Part shown: in pieces, positions 45,701-54,941 of the stretch
Numbering within the stretch: the stretch's first letter is position 1
Layout: every line of letters begins with the position of its first letter
Source of the DNA: Methylophilus sp. Leaf416
Lineage (GTDB): Bacteria; Pseudomonadota; Gammaproteobacteria; Burkholderiales; Methylophilaceae
NCBI RefSeq assembly: GCF_001424665.1
Contig: NZ_LMQS01000004.1
Location: forward strand, 111,712-175,711
DNA length: 64,000 bases
Direction of reading: 5' to 3'
Program-made: the position numbers and the translations under genes
The notes under the pieces: model-generated
What the model was told of the DNA's origin: nothing
Database searches by the model: none
What the model saw: the letters and a program-made list of their open reading frames with translations, nothing else

Positions 45701-47694
45701 GTAATTCTTTCCCCATCTTCAGTTGGCGAAAAATCAAGTAGATCAATTAGAACTGGTTGATAATCTGGATTTGTTACTAAAATATTCTGCGGCTTTAGAT
45801 CGCCATGTGCCAACTGACGCTCATGAAGTAGTATGACAATATTTATTAATCCCTCAAGAAAATCGAAAGCATTTGATTGGCTATGCCAAAAACTCTCATC
45901 TGAGATTAAACTTTCCTCTAAGTTTGAAGCATCTATATAGTCTTGTACTAAGATGATTGCATCGCCTGTCCAAATAACTTCTCTGATCGGTGAGCATCCT
46001 ATTTGGTGATCAAGAATTAGACTTTCGCACTGTTGGAGAAAAACTAGAATTTTAGGTGCCTCTTTGCTTTGGTCACCCCACCCTTCACGTTTCCAAACTT
46101 TAACTAAGAAGGCTTTGTTTTCAGTTTGACTGATCCACATCGCTACAGAATTATCGTCGCGAAGCTCTTTTGTTAGTGGATACTTCTGAAACACCTTCAA
46201 TTGGGAGGATAATGTTCTGAAGTGTTCTAAACCCTCAAAAATCTGCTTAGAATTTGGCTTTGATTGTAAGATAGCATTCAATTCATCTAGCATGATTCCC
46301 GCACTAGTAAATCTATTTATTGGTTCCCAATCCAGAGCTCTGGAAAACCACGGGTGCCAATCTAAAAATACACCCTCAACATCTACAGAAGCATCCCATT
46401 CTGGTGGATCATCATGATTTTTAGATTTAGGTAGTAATCCGAAAAGAAGATAATGCGCAACAGCTCCTAGTAAAAATACATCCTTTAGCATGCCACAAAC
46501 GTCAAGCTCATAAAGGTCATCTGGAAGAGTGACACTAGATAAAAACTGATAGCGATACTTACCTAAAGTTTTGGTTTCTGGCAATTTTGCAGCTAAAAGG
46601 TGAGAAATTCTGGCCATTGAAGGAGCTTCCACCCATATACTATGAAGTCCAATATCCAAGTGAGGGACAGCTAGATCATGAAAAACTTTTACATGAGACA
46701 AAATCTGACGAATCAACTCTATCCGCACTCCAGGCGTAATCTCGTCGAGTTTTGTTTTTGAGATATCTGCTAGCCGATTTAATTTGCGTCGCCGATCAAA
46801 CACCTCCCAATAATGAATACTTTTTTCTAGATCATCGACTCTCGGCTGAAGTATCGAAGATTCACAGTCTGGGTTTCTATCATTAAGCCACGATATTACT
46901 TTTCTTTCTCTACCAGCAATTTCATTTCTAGCATCTTCGTTTTGGAAACGTGGATCTGCATTCTCAAAGCTCCATTTACGGAGCAGTCCAAGTGCTCCAC
47001 CTGCATTTTTATCAATTACATCGAACTCCCTGTATATATCTTTAGGATGTTTAAACGACGGGGAATGAGACTCTGCTTGATAGCTTCCATACTTAATAGT
47101 CGCTTCTTTAAAATTTCCAGAATTGACATTAAAAAAACTAAGAAGCCTTTCTTTCCATTCTCTTGTAATCAAACCTGGAGAATAAAATGCTGGAGCAACT
47201 CCACCAATTTGATTAATCCGAGCCTGAGTGCTTTTCAGCATTTTAATGAATGGGTCAATACTAAATACTTTATTAACTTCCGTAGGTGCGATCCCAGAAC
47301 GATCTTGCGTTGCAGTAAGTACCACAAACCCTTCAACTTTTGGAACAGGAGTTGATTTTGAGTTACCCCCACTTCTTAAATATTTATCTAGCATGATCTG
47401 AAGTTCACGCGCATTTTGCAGAATCTTTTCAACTGGGGAAGATCCTGAAATTAAAACACCACCATTACTCCATGAACCGCCAACACTCTCAATTCGGCCT
47501 CTCCAATCCTTTATATCGACGGCGATTATTCTGTCTTCAATAACCAAAATAATATCGATTTCTCGGCCGCCATAGGGCAGTGCAAGCTCTAGATTTGTAA
47601 AAGCCATCCAATCCGAAGGTAATTCTGTTTGAAGCTTCCCAATACCTACTATTTCACGATTGTGTACTCCCCGCCCTTTATTATAGATTTTCAA
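42721..47694 (-). CDS. NERD / pseudokinase / Ser-Thr kinase / SF1 helicase fusion
   Basis: A 1657-residue multidomain protein. NERD nuclease-related domain at about 10-110 (D47, then D60-x-K62 in AVDIKDW). A degenerate kinase-like domain at about 225-470 (PHLDIGLHSIW, DVFLLGAVAHYLLFGLLP). A second kinase at about 505-700 with K532, HGDLKPQN (630-637) and IDLLDF. An acidic linker (EEDDSDDD near 861) precedes a UPF1-like SF1 helicase: GPPGTGKT (1079-1086), DEAA (1325), VGDHFQLEP, QYRM, DSYQGKE and NVAISRA. The NERD-kinase half recalls BREX PglW, but no pgl/brx genes are present. Starts at TTG with GGGAG 7 nt upstream. AT-rich; probable phage defence gene. Confidence 0.9.
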   Translation of the reverse strand: MKIYNKGRGVHNREIVGIGKLQTELPSDWMAFTNLELALPYGGREIDIILVIEDRIIAVDIKDWRGRIESVGGSWSNGGVLISGSSPVEKILQNARELQIMLDKYLRSGGNSKSTPVPKVEGFVVLTATQDRSGIAPTEVNKVFSIDPFIKMLKSTQARINQIGGVAPAFYSPGLITREWKERLLSFFNVNSGNFKEATIKYGSYQAESHSPSFKHPKDIYREFDVIDKNAGGALGLLRKWSFENADPRFQNEDARNEIAGRERKVISWLNDRNPDCESSILQPRVDDLEKSIHYWEVFDRRRKLNRLADISKTKLDEITPGVRIELIRQILSHVKVFHDLAVPHLDIGLHSIWVEAPSMARISHLLAAKLPETKTLGKYRYQFLSSVTLPDDLYELDVCGMLKDVFLLGAVAHYLLFGLLPKSKNHDDPPEWDASVDVEGVFLDWHPWFSRALDWEPINRFTSAGIMLDELNAILQSKPNSKQIFEGLEHFRTLSSQLKVFQKYPLTKELRDDNSVAMWISQTENKAFLVKVWKREGWGDQSKEAPKILVFLQQCESLILDHQIGCSPIREVIWTGDAIILVQDYIDASNLEESLISDESFWHSQSNAFDFLEGLINIVILLHERQLAHGDLKPQNILVTNPDYQPVLIDLLDFSPTEDGERITNAYAPKTGGRFERDCFAVTKIAEEVLANCDIEVRLRDLFSEAIHRIRTENPQNGTLLPLLEVMQLARNPEPESFNQTISISISGIEKKPFFSDEGMIGLRLAKYGKQLRLRGAVEELIFELNEYGVPTSARRVPFSGQKAISFSQKNEFIAINALIEINSDLGNNFSGIESLLKQSDISLALENAKNSIQETSSIFSEEDDSDDDLSTQETVADDDVLNEIVSQQDSIKSTDVPTLWKRLIEVESDLMLMGTVTAPSSFNKKTGRHLVPFQLDLDSFDFSSDDTVSVLKEEKSGRWNKIGRLDTVLSTPNQLQIDTQRWGIEMNNMLQEDQRVRFDSHFEVTSRARRKEAIERILSRQSRLTDLIDIFDSSDAKSPFHLDLEIDRVEIEEKYSLNSTQAEAFVKLTRTRPLSLLQGPPGTGKTRFIAALVHFALTNGLAKNVLIASQSHEAVNGAAEAILKLFKGANETPSILRIGHESNVSDSLLPYHVGKVENLFKDRFRAEFKERLKTVGESLDIPIDLVENLIFVQVVIRPVVETLLDLLKDDEPGAEVNNKVVGLQSTLAQLLSNLPIEIDEVTDDFLDLLSEMLASNAKFTNLNKVKNFSNVANLARDFIGSVSSWQRSFEAFLAGTRQIVAGTCVGLGRSSLGLTSTPFDLVIVDEAARCNSGELAVPLQCGRWIVLVGDHFQLEPQSKSNVVRSVAKELGVTEREVLKSDFERVFDSKYGSNAGYTLKTQYRMLPAIGNIVSQAFYNKELLHGRTEPLIPPEVLPDSLIKPLVWLKTDNFSSSAFQKEAKGRKGALTNPVEADLIVELLRSWDKSEQFMSWLESQTSFSKVIGLICTYRAQSELLQLKLRNAFLSEAMRAAIKIDTVDSYQGKENPIIILSLVRNNEEGIHEEGTKTIKPGFMARKNRLNVAISRAMDRLVIVGAYGRWLKDSPMGRLVDGFTRHEASDDTKVIDGVSFRGLLDINLAQKTKSKQNKTFEGESK

Positions 47695-47879
47695 TTTCGA
47701 ACTCCCTGTATTATTATTTGGATTTTATTTTGGCTAACTTTTAAAACCATTTCACAATGATTATTGTTCATTCGAATCATAACTCATCTAAAAGAACCTC
47801 TCTCGACGCTACTCTTTAGAAGCTGCGATTGCAGTTAACAGCACTAACAGCGCATTTTTAGGTAGCTCTTAAAAATAAT

Positions 47880-48524
47880 TTAGCTCGATTGAAGTACAAC
47901 CTTAGCCCAAACAAAAAACCCGCCTGCCTTTGCCGAAGAATAATCCAGCTCTACCACTTTCAGCTTATCGCCTATCTTGGAAACCGTAGTCACCGGCGCT
48001 TTCGAATGCCATTGATCATTGGTAACTGCGCGGATGTAAACATCATCTTTAACCGTCACCACATCATCGGGTTTGATGGGCCATGCTGCGGTAGTGGTGG
48101 GTGATCCGCCATCTTGCCATTGGGTTTTATTTTTATCCACGCGACCCAGGAAAACCCAACCAGCGGATGGCAATATTTGTGGCGCAACGCGCTCTGCTTT
48201 GAGGATAGCTTCTTTAAAGTTTGGATCGACGGGTTTATTGGATGCTTCAACTGGCGCTTCGTCTGAGTTGGTGCTGGTGGAGGCAACCACTTGTGCGGTG
48301 ACTTTTTCCTGGGCTTTGGCGATGATTTCTTTTTCTTCTGCCACTTCAACCGTGAAGCCCCAGCCGCCGAATTTGCTCAGGCCGCTCTCTTTAAGAAATG
48401 TCTTGATATAGCTGGGCTGGAAAAAGCATATGGCGATCAATAGCGTGATCAGGATATCCCTGGCTAGTGATGAATACTCTTTTAAGTAGAATAAGACATC
48501 CACCTTTTTTGGCTCTTCACTCAT
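47880..48524 (-). CDS. Membrane-anchored protein with SH3-like domain
   Basis: A 214-residue protein: one transmembrane helix (about 17-35), a charged coiled-coil stretch (55-80), an alanine/threonine-rich linker and a C-terminal beta-rich domain resembling SH3-like modules (DDVVTVKDDVYIRA, GDKLKVVELD, FVWAKVV). It has core-genome codon use, unlike the adjoining kinase/helicase genes, so it is probably a resident gene flanking the island. GGGAG lies 5 nt before the ATG. Function unknown. Confidence 0.75.
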   Translation of the reverse strand: MSEEPKKVDVLFYLKEYSSLARDILITLLIAICFFQPSYIKTFLKESGLSKFGGWGFTVEVAEEKEIIAKAQEKVTAQVVASTSTNSDEAPVEASNKPVDPNFKEAILKAERVAPQILPSAGWVFLGRVDKNKTQWQDGGSPTTTAAWPIKPDDVVTVKDDVYIRAVTNDQWHSKAPVTTVSKIGDKLKVVELDYSSAKAGGFFVWAKVVLQSS

Positions 48525-48769
48525 GGCTTCTCCCTTTTTTATTATTTGGGCAAAACGTATTGGCGACGGACAAAAGAAATGCGGTTAACGCATAAGCTGC
48601 AACTGCCTGTTGTTGAATAATATAATAATTCGAATAACGAAACCAATTCAGGTTTGAATGGTGCAGTAAAACCCATCCTACAGTTCACAAAATTGGCAAA
48701 AGATGCAAGTAACGTTATATTGCCTTATATGTAGTTAAATATTGATTCAGGTTATAAGGGGACGCACCC

Positions 48770-51103
48770 ATGCGGATGGCAGATGTCATCGATTCACATT
48801 TGGACGAAATTCTCAAAGCATGGGATGCATTCGTCGCATCGCAGTTTTCATCTGCCGCAAACATAAACGCATTGGCGGGGCGTGACCATCGCTCTGAAAT
48901 CCTTCGCGCGATTGCCGAAAACTTGCGTCAGCCACAAGCCAGCGCCACCCGTCTTGCGAAATCGCGAGCATCGGCAACGGCTATCAAGAATGCACCGGAA
49001 ACCGGGGCTGAAAAGCATGGGCGGATCCGGGCTGAGGACGGGTTTTCTATTACCGAGATTGTGAGCGAGTTTCGCAACCTGCGAGCCACAGTGATGCGGT
49101 TGTGGGCAATGAGGAATACCACGTTATCCGATGTCACGGCCATAGAGGATGTGACGCGCTTCAACGAGGCGCTCGATCAGGCGATTGCCGAATCTGTGGA
49201 TTACTTCAACCAGGTGTTTTCCAGTGACCGGATTGCACGGGATACCTTGGATAAAGAACTTAAGATCAATCGCGGGCGCCTCGAATACGCAAGCCGGATA
49301 TCGCATGTAGGCTTTTGGTATTGCGACCTGCCCTTTGACGTTCTGGAATGGGACACGCAGGTAAAGAATCATTTTTTTATGGAGCCAACCGCGACGGTCA
49401 CGATTGAAGACTTCTACGACAGGATTCATCCGGAGGATAGGGAGCGCACCAGGCTGGCGATTGCTGAATCGATCAGCAGCCGGGATGCCTATGACATCAT
49501 TTACCGCACAGTGCACCCCATGACGAATGAGGTGAAGTGGATTCGCGCGCTCGGGGGCACCGATTACGACGCTGACGGTAGCCCTATCCATTTTGACGGG
49601 ATCACCGTGGACGTGACAGCGCAAAAACTTGTTGAGATGCGCGTGGCAGAAAGCGAAGCCAGGCACCGTGGTGTGATCACCAATATGGATGAAGCGTTTG
49701 CCCTGTTTGACCAGGATTTCAACATTATTGAAGTCAATGACGCCACTTGCAAGTTTGTAGCCATGCCCCGCTCGCAAATGCTCGGTGCTAACCACTGGCA
49801 GCTGTTTCCGGGCACATACGAATCTGATATTGGCAAAATGTACAGGCAAGTACAACTGGATGGGCAGCCTAAATTCCTGGAACATCATTATGTATTCCCG
49901 GATGGCCGTACATTCTGGTTTGAGGCACGCGCCTTTAAGGTTGGGGATGGCGTGGCGGTACTTTTCCGCGACATTACCAAAAGAATCAAACTGATTGAAG
50001 CACTGAAAGAGTCCGACAAGCGCAAGGATGAGTTTCTTGCCATGCTGGCCCACGAGCTTCGCAATCCCCTGGCCCCGATTGTGACGGCAGGCGAGATTCT
50101 TTTGAGGCTTTCTCAAACGAATGAATCGATTGCGCGCCCTACTGCCATCATCCGCCGGCAGGCCAAGCACATGACGCGGCTGATTGATGATTTACTGGAT
50201 GTCGCCCGGGTCACGCAAGGGCATATCCACCTGCAAAAAGAAGTGATTGATATCAATGAGGTACTCGCCCAGGCAGTTGAAATGTGCGAGCCGCAACTGC
50301 AGGCAAAAGAACTGCACCTGAATATATCCACAGAGAAGACCACGCCGGTATTTGTTGAAGGGGATATGGCGCGGCTGGTGCAATGCGTTGCCAATATACT
50401 GACCAATGCCATCAAATATACCGAACCCGGTGGGAAAATTAGTATCGTGGTCCGTAGTGAAGATGCAGAGGTGATCATTGAAGTGGCTGACACCGGCAGT
50501 GGCATTGCGCCTGAGATGCTTACCCAGATTTTCGAACTGTTCGTGCAAAGCCAAATTACCATAGATCGCTCCCAGGGAGGGTTGGGCGTAGGCCTGGCCA
50601 TCGTCAAGCGTCTGATCAACATGCATGGCGGCCATGTAAGCGCATTCAGTCAGGGTGAGGGGCTAGGCTCCACTTTCGAAATACGACTGCCGCGCATTGT
50701 TTCTTCCAACACCACTGATCCCCAGGCCATAGAAGACAATGGAACGAATGGGCGCGTGTTGATTGTCGACGACAACGTGGATGCAGCCGATACCCTGGTG
50801 ATGATCATGGGGATACTGGGGCATGATTGTATGGCTGTGCATAGTGCGCAAGAGGCACTGTCCACTATTGATACTTTCAAGCCAGATATCATGCTGATTG
50901 ATATTGGCCTGCCTGATATCAATGGTTACGAGCTGGTACAGCAAATTGGCAAGTTGCCGATGGGGCGAGACCTGCGCAAGATTGCTTTAACGGGGTATGG
51001 GCAGCCTGAAGATAAACAGCGTGCGCTTGAAGCCGGGTTTGACGAGCATCTGGTAAAGCCGGTCGAGATTGATATATTGGAGCGCGCGATAGGTGGAGGT
51101 TAA
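48770..51103 (+). CDS. Hybrid sensor histidine kinase/response regulator with RsbRD-like N-terminus
   Basis: A 777-residue cytoplasmic protein: N-terminal RsbRD-like sensor (residues 1-165), PAS_3-type PAS (about 175-290), second PAS (295-410), HisKA with H428 in LAHELRNPLAP, HATPase_c (NILTNAIKYT, DTGSGIAPEML, GGLGVGLAIVK) and a C-terminal receiver (DDN at about 667-669, D711 in LIDIGLPD, K at about 764). Orphan hybrid kinase; phosphate probably moves to its own receiver and on to an unlinked partner. AAGGGG precedes the ATG. Monocistronic. Confidence 0.92.
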   Translation: MRMADVIDSHLDEILKAWDAFVASQFSSAANINALAGRDHRSEILRAIAENLRQPQASATRLAKSRASATAIKNAPETGAEKHGRIRAEDGFSITEIVSEFRNLRATVMRLWAMRNTTLSDVTAIEDVTRFNEALDQAIAESVDYFNQVFSSDRIARDTLDKELKINRGRLEYASRISHVGFWYCDLPFDVLEWDTQVKNHFFMEPTATVTIEDFYDRIHPEDRERTRLAIAESISSRDAYDIIYRTVHPMTNEVKWIRALGGTDYDADGSPIHFDGITVDVTAQKLVEMRVAESEARHRGVITNMDEAFALFDQDFNIIEVNDATCKFVAMPRSQMLGANHWQLFPGTYESDIGKMYRQVQLDGQPKFLEHHYVFPDGRTFWFEARAFKVGDGVAVLFRDITKRIKLIEALKESDKRKDEFLAMLAHELRNPLAPIVTAGEILLRLSQTNESIARPTAIIRRQAKHMTRLIDDLLDVARVTQGHIHLQKEVIDINEVLAQAVEMCEPQLQAKELHLNISTEKTTPVFVEGDMARLVQCVANILTNAIKYTEPGGKISIVVRSEDAEVIIEVADTGSGIAPEMLTQIFELFVQSQITIDRSQGGLGVGLAIVKRLINMHGGHVSAFSQGEGLGSTFEIRLPRIVSSNTTDPQAIEDNGTNGRVLIVDDNVDAADTLVMIMGILGHDCMAVHSAQEALSTIDTFKPDIMLIDIGLPDINGYELVQQIGKLPMGRDLRKIALTGYGQPEDKQRALEAGFDEHLVKPVEIDILERAIGGG

Positions 51104-51275
51104 AGTTTATACATTGAACTGAAAACCATCACTAGGCAATTGACTGTCGAGTCTTTCTGTACTTACAGGAAAAATGCGCGGTGAATGATGGCTTTTGCTT
51201 GTATCGAGATGCGATTTTGCAAATCAGGCCCCGTAGATTCTGGCTTGTTGAACAGGACTGATGCCATAATATCCC

Positions 51276-53495
51276 ATGGTTTCTGTGCATCATCCAATCT
51301 CTGCTTTACTCGCCTCAAATGAAGGCGATTTTTCTACATGGCTGGAAGCGGCAGCGAAACGATTCTCGCCTTCCGAAGTGGAGTTGATCAGTTGCGCCTA
51401 TGCGTTGGCAGTGCCTCTCTATTCCGGGCGCTCAGCACTGACTGGCACGCCACTGCTGTTACATGCACTAGGTGCGGCGACTATCCTCATTGACATGAAC
51501 ATGGATGTCGAAACAATCGCTGCCACGATATTGCATGCAGTGCCTGAATATCTGGCCGATTGGCGGGCAACGCTGGAAACGCGTTTGGGCACCAATATTG
51601 CGGACCTGGTGGAAGGCATTTCACGCATGGAACAAATCCAGGCGCTCAGCGAGACCGAGCGCTTGCATGGCACGGACCGGAAAAACGACGACCACGCGCA
51701 ACAAATAGAAAGTCTGCGCAAAATGCTGCTGGCCATGGTGCAGGACATCCGTGTGGTGTTAATCAAACTGGCAGAACGTACGCAAACCCTGCGCCATTTG
51801 TCTGGGGCTAGCACTAGTCTGCAGAAACAGATTGCACTGGAAAGCCAGAGCCTTTTTGCGCCACTCGCCAACCGCCTTGGCGTGTGGCAAATCAAGTGGG
51901 AGCTGGAAGACCTCTCTCTGCGCTATCTGGAACCCCAGATCTACAAGGAAATCGCTCATAAGCTGGATGAGCGCCGCGTCGACAGGGAGCAATATATCAT
52001 TGACGTCGTGGCAGAGCTGCAAAAAGAGCTGCTTGAAGCAGGCATCAAAGCGGAGGTCGCTGGGCGTCCCAAGCACATTTACAGCATCATCAAAAAGATG
52101 AAAAGCAAGCGTCTGGATTTTACACAGCTATATGATGTCCGTGCTGTGCGCGTGCTGGTTAACGATATCAAGGACTGCTATGCCGTGCTCGGGCTCATCC
52201 ACAACCTGTGGCAGCCCATCCCCGGTGAATTTGACGACTATATCGCGCGCCCCAAGAGCAACAATTATCGTTCGCTACATACCGCGGTTAGTGGGCCGCG
52301 TGGCCTGGCACTTGAAGTGCAGATCCGCACTTTCGAAATGCATCAGCACTCTGAATTGGGTGTCGCAGCACATTGGCGCTACAAGGAGGGTGGAAAATCC
52401 GACGCCAAATTTGACGAAAAGATCGCCTGGCTACGCCAGATCCTGGCATGGAAGGATGACGTCTCTGAGAGTGGCGACCTGATTGAGCAATTCAAGAGTG
52501 AACTGTTTCAGGATCGCGTCTATGTGTTGACCCCACTGGGTAAAGTCATCGACTTGCCAAAAGGGTCTACGCCGATCGATTTTGCTTATACGCTGCACAC
52601 CGATCTGGGGCACCGTACGCGTGGCGCCAAGATCAATGGCAGCATCGTGCCGCTCAACACCAAATTACAGAATGGCCAGCGCGTAGAAATCCTGACTTCA
52701 AAACTTGGTTCGCCTAGCCGCGACTGGTTGAATGCTTCACTGGGTTATCTGCAAACCACCAGCGCCCGCGCCAAGGTCAGGCAATGGTTTAAATACCAGC
52801 ATTTTGATGAACATGTGGCCCAGGGTCGGGTGAAGCTGGATCGGGAGCTACATCGGGCCGGCATCGGTGCCATCAATCATGAAAAGATCGCCCAGAAACT
52901 CCACTTCCAGAAACTGGAAGATTTTCTGGCCGCCATTGGGCGTGGAGATGTCAGTGAACATCAAATCTCGCTTGCGATCCAGGAAGATACTGCGCCCAAG
53001 ACAGTAGACGTAGCAATCACACGCCCTCCCAGACGGAACACCGCGCTGCACCCCCACGCCGGTATTGTGATTGAGGGGGTTGGCAACTTGCAGACAGGGT
53101 TTGCCAAATGCTGCAAACCATTACCGCCGGATCCAATTGTTGGGTACCTGACGCGCGGTCACGGGGTGACTATCCATCGCGGCACCTGTGGCTTCATAGC
53201 ACGGTTACCAGAGGAGCGGCGCGACCGTGTACTGGGTGCGCAGTGGGGCAGCGACGAGAATTTCAGCGCAACGGTTGATATTGAAGTGGAGGCCCATGAT
53301 CGCCAAGGCTTGCTCCGGGATATTAGTGATCTATTTGCACGGGAAAAGATTAATGCCATCAAGGCTAACACTATAAGCAGGCACAATCTGGCGCTGATGC
53401 AGTTTTCGATTGAGGTGACAAACCTTGAGAAACTCAGCCACCTACTGACGCTGATTCAGCAGGTGCCGAACGTCATTTCAGCACAGAGAAGGTGA
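51276..53495 (+). CDS. relA: RelA-type (p)ppGpp synthetase
   Basis: A 739-residue long RSH protein. The N-terminal hydrolase domain is degenerate: the HD pair is HA at 87-88. The synthetase domain is intact (DVRAVRVLVND, SNNYRSLHT, EVQIRT, LGVAAHWRYK) and has the acidic EFDD motif (318-321) typical of monofunctional RelA. TGS (VYVLTPLGKVIDLPKGSTPIDFAYTLH, in parts), helical, zinc-finger (CCKPLPPDPIVGY) and ACT domains follow. It should make (p)ppGpp on the ribosome during amino acid starvation. No clear ribosome-binding site before the ATG. Confidence 0.95.
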   Translation: MVSVHHPISALLASNEGDFSTWLEAAAKRFSPSEVELISCAYALAVPLYSGRSALTGTPLLLHALGAATILIDMNMDVETIAATILHAVPEYLADWRATLETRLGTNIADLVEGISRMEQIQALSETERLHGTDRKNDDHAQQIESLRKMLLAMVQDIRVVLIKLAERTQTLRHLSGASTSLQKQIALESQSLFAPLANRLGVWQIKWELEDLSLRYLEPQIYKEIAHKLDERRVDREQYIIDVVAELQKELLEAGIKAEVAGRPKHIYSIIKKMKSKRLDFTQLYDVRAVRVLVNDIKDCYAVLGLIHNLWQPIPGEFDDYIARPKSNNYRSLHTAVSGPRGLALEVQIRTFEMHQHSELGVAAHWRYKEGGKSDAKFDEKIAWLRQILAWKDDVSESGDLIEQFKSELFQDRVYVLTPLGKVIDLPKGSTPIDFAYTLHTDLGHRTRGAKINGSIVPLNTKLQNGQRVEILTSKLGSPSRDWLNASLGYLQTTSARAKVRQWFKYQHFDEHVAQGRVKLDRELHRAGIGAINHEKIAQKLHFQKLEDFLAAIGRGDVSEHQISLAIQEDTAPKTVDVAITRPPRRNTALHPHAGIVIEGVGNLQTGFAKCCKPLPPDPIVGYLTRGHGVTIHRGTCGFIARLPEERRDRVLGAQWGSDENFSATVDIEVEAHDRQGLLRDISDLFAREKINAIKANTISRHNLALMQFSIEVTNLEKLSHLLTLIQQVPNVISAQRR

Positions 53496-53516
53496 AGTCC
53501 AACCCCAATGATTGCT

Positions 53517-54464
53517 TTATAGCGGAAAACCTTGTGATCTCATAAAAGCGTCCACTTTATCGGTATAAGTACCTTCCAAACCCAGTTGCTCATTGATCTC
53601 CCCATGCGACATAGCCACCGGGAAGATGCTAGCCTGCGAGCCAAACTGGACGGCCTTATCCACAAAGGCCTGTGCCTGAACACAGTGTTTATCTTTCCTC
53701 TCCGTTGAGCAGACTGCCAGCATGGGCACGGTTTTCTGTGTGAGCTGGTAAATGGGCGATACGCTTTGCCAGAATTTTGGGTCTTTGCCAAAGGCATTGT
53801 CATACAGACCCATGTGGCGCCCGGCCATGGTTTTTTCGATGTCGTAGCCGCCGCTATCCAGCATCACTGTGGCTAGCCATGGTTGGGTGCCTTGTTGCTT
53901 GACGATACTGGGTGTGGCGGTGATCAGTGCAACCAGGTGCGCACCGGCTGAGTGGCCCATGATCACGAACCGTTTGCTATCGCCACCCCAAGTTGGTGCA
54001 AGACTTTGCGCTTTAGCCAGGGAGAGTGCGATGTCGTTGGCTTGCACCAGAGGATCGGCCTTGGGCACCATCCGATAGTTGGTGGAGACAACGATAATGC
54101 CCTTGGGTAGCCAGTGATTGACCTTGTTTTCTACCACGCGGTTCATGGCCTTATCGCCGCGCTTCCAGCCGCCTCCATGCACCATGAAGATGATCGGTGC
54201 GTTTTGCGCATTTGCCGGGATATACACATCCATGCGCTGGTCATGGTCGCTACCGTAGGCGATATTGCTTTTCAATACCGCACCGGCAGGCAGATCGAAT
54301 TTCTGGCGGCTACCCCTGCCGGCTTCTTCGACATCGCTGCCTTCATTCGCCTGCTGGCGTTCGGCAATCCTTTCCTTGATTCGGTCACGCAAGGGCCCGG
54401 CAGAAGCAGGCTGGATGAGCGAGCTAAGGATAAACACGTAAACGCAAACAGACAGTAATTTCAT
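53517..54464 (-). CDS. Exported alpha/beta-hydrolase (esterase/lipase-like)
   Basis: A 315-residue protein with a signal peptide (cleavage near ASA, residue 22), an oxyanion HGGGW motif and nucleophile GHSAGAH, matching the hormone-sensitive-lipase/carboxylesterase group. Substrate unknown. A charged segment after the signal (KERIAERQQANEGSD) may be a linker. Start overlaps the stop of the ada remnant (ATGA), with AAAGG upstream, so it can also be translated on its own. Confidence 0.9.
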   Translation of the reverse strand: MKLLSVCVYVFILSSLIQPASAGPLRDRIKERIAERQQANEGSDVEEAGRGSRQKFDLPAGAVLKSNIAYGSDHDQRMDVYIPANAQNAPIIFMVHGGGWKRGDKAMNRVVENKVNHWLPKGIIVVSTNYRMVPKADPLVQANDIALSLAKAQSLAPTWGGDSKRFVIMGHSAGAHLVALITATPSIVKQQGTQPWLATVMLDSGGYDIEKTMAGRHMGLYDNAFGKDPKFWQSVSPIYQLTQKTVPMLAVCSTERKDKHCVQAQAFVDKAVQFGSQASIFPVAMSHGEINEQLGLEGTYTDKVDAFMRSQGFPL

Positions 54465-54736
54465 GATGAACGCCTTTCAAAATCAATTATTAATTGCGTT
54501 AGGGTTGTGTGAAATATTAATTTACTCTGATCCCAATTATTCGTGGTTAGGTGAAATTCGACATTTTCAGGCCGCGCCAGGCGAGCGCCACATGATGGAC
54601 GGCAATAAACACCGGTGGTTTTGACTGAATAATAAAACTGACCATCTGCCTGAGAATCCCGCGCCAACACTTGCTGCCAGCGTGGGTCATTTAGTGTTTT
54701 CTGTGCTGCGGCATCTTTCGTTTTTGAACTCAACAT
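54461..54736 (-). pseudogene. ada: Truncated Ada methylphosphotriester domain
   Basis: Residues 15-62 match the N-terminal zinc/methyl-acceptor domain of Ada (DPRWQQVLARDSQADGQFYYSVKTTGVYCRPSC in parts, ARPENVEF). The first two cysteines (CRPSC) are present but the second pair (CxRC), the helix-turn-helix and the methyltransferase domain are missing. After ENVEF the sequence becomes unrelated and ends by overlapping the esterase ATG. Without four cysteines zinc cannot be held, so it is most likely a remnant of ada left by a deletion. The GGAG start signal is still intact, so it may be expressed. Confidence 0.75.
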
Positions 54737-54941
54737 ATCTTGATCTCCATCTGTTAAGTGAAAGATACAAGATTATTCAATTCAAAAAACTCTCACTGTT
54801 GCTTTTCTAAATCTAGTGCAAGTCTCAACCTTTGGTTTAAGTTGTAGCTTTAACACTTTATTGCAAAAATTGGCTACAACATGCGTTAATAATAAAACAA
54901 GCCCTCATAACATTGGAAATCCATTTCAGGAATAAACATTT

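Noticed and set aside
42721..47694. Assignment of the kinase/helicase gene to type 2 BREX (PglW)
   Set aside because: PglX, PglZ and BrxC-type genes are absent and the C-terminal helicase is not part of PglW.
54461..54736. Functional Ada repair protein
   Set aside because: Half of the zinc cysteines and all catalytic and DNA-binding domains are missing.
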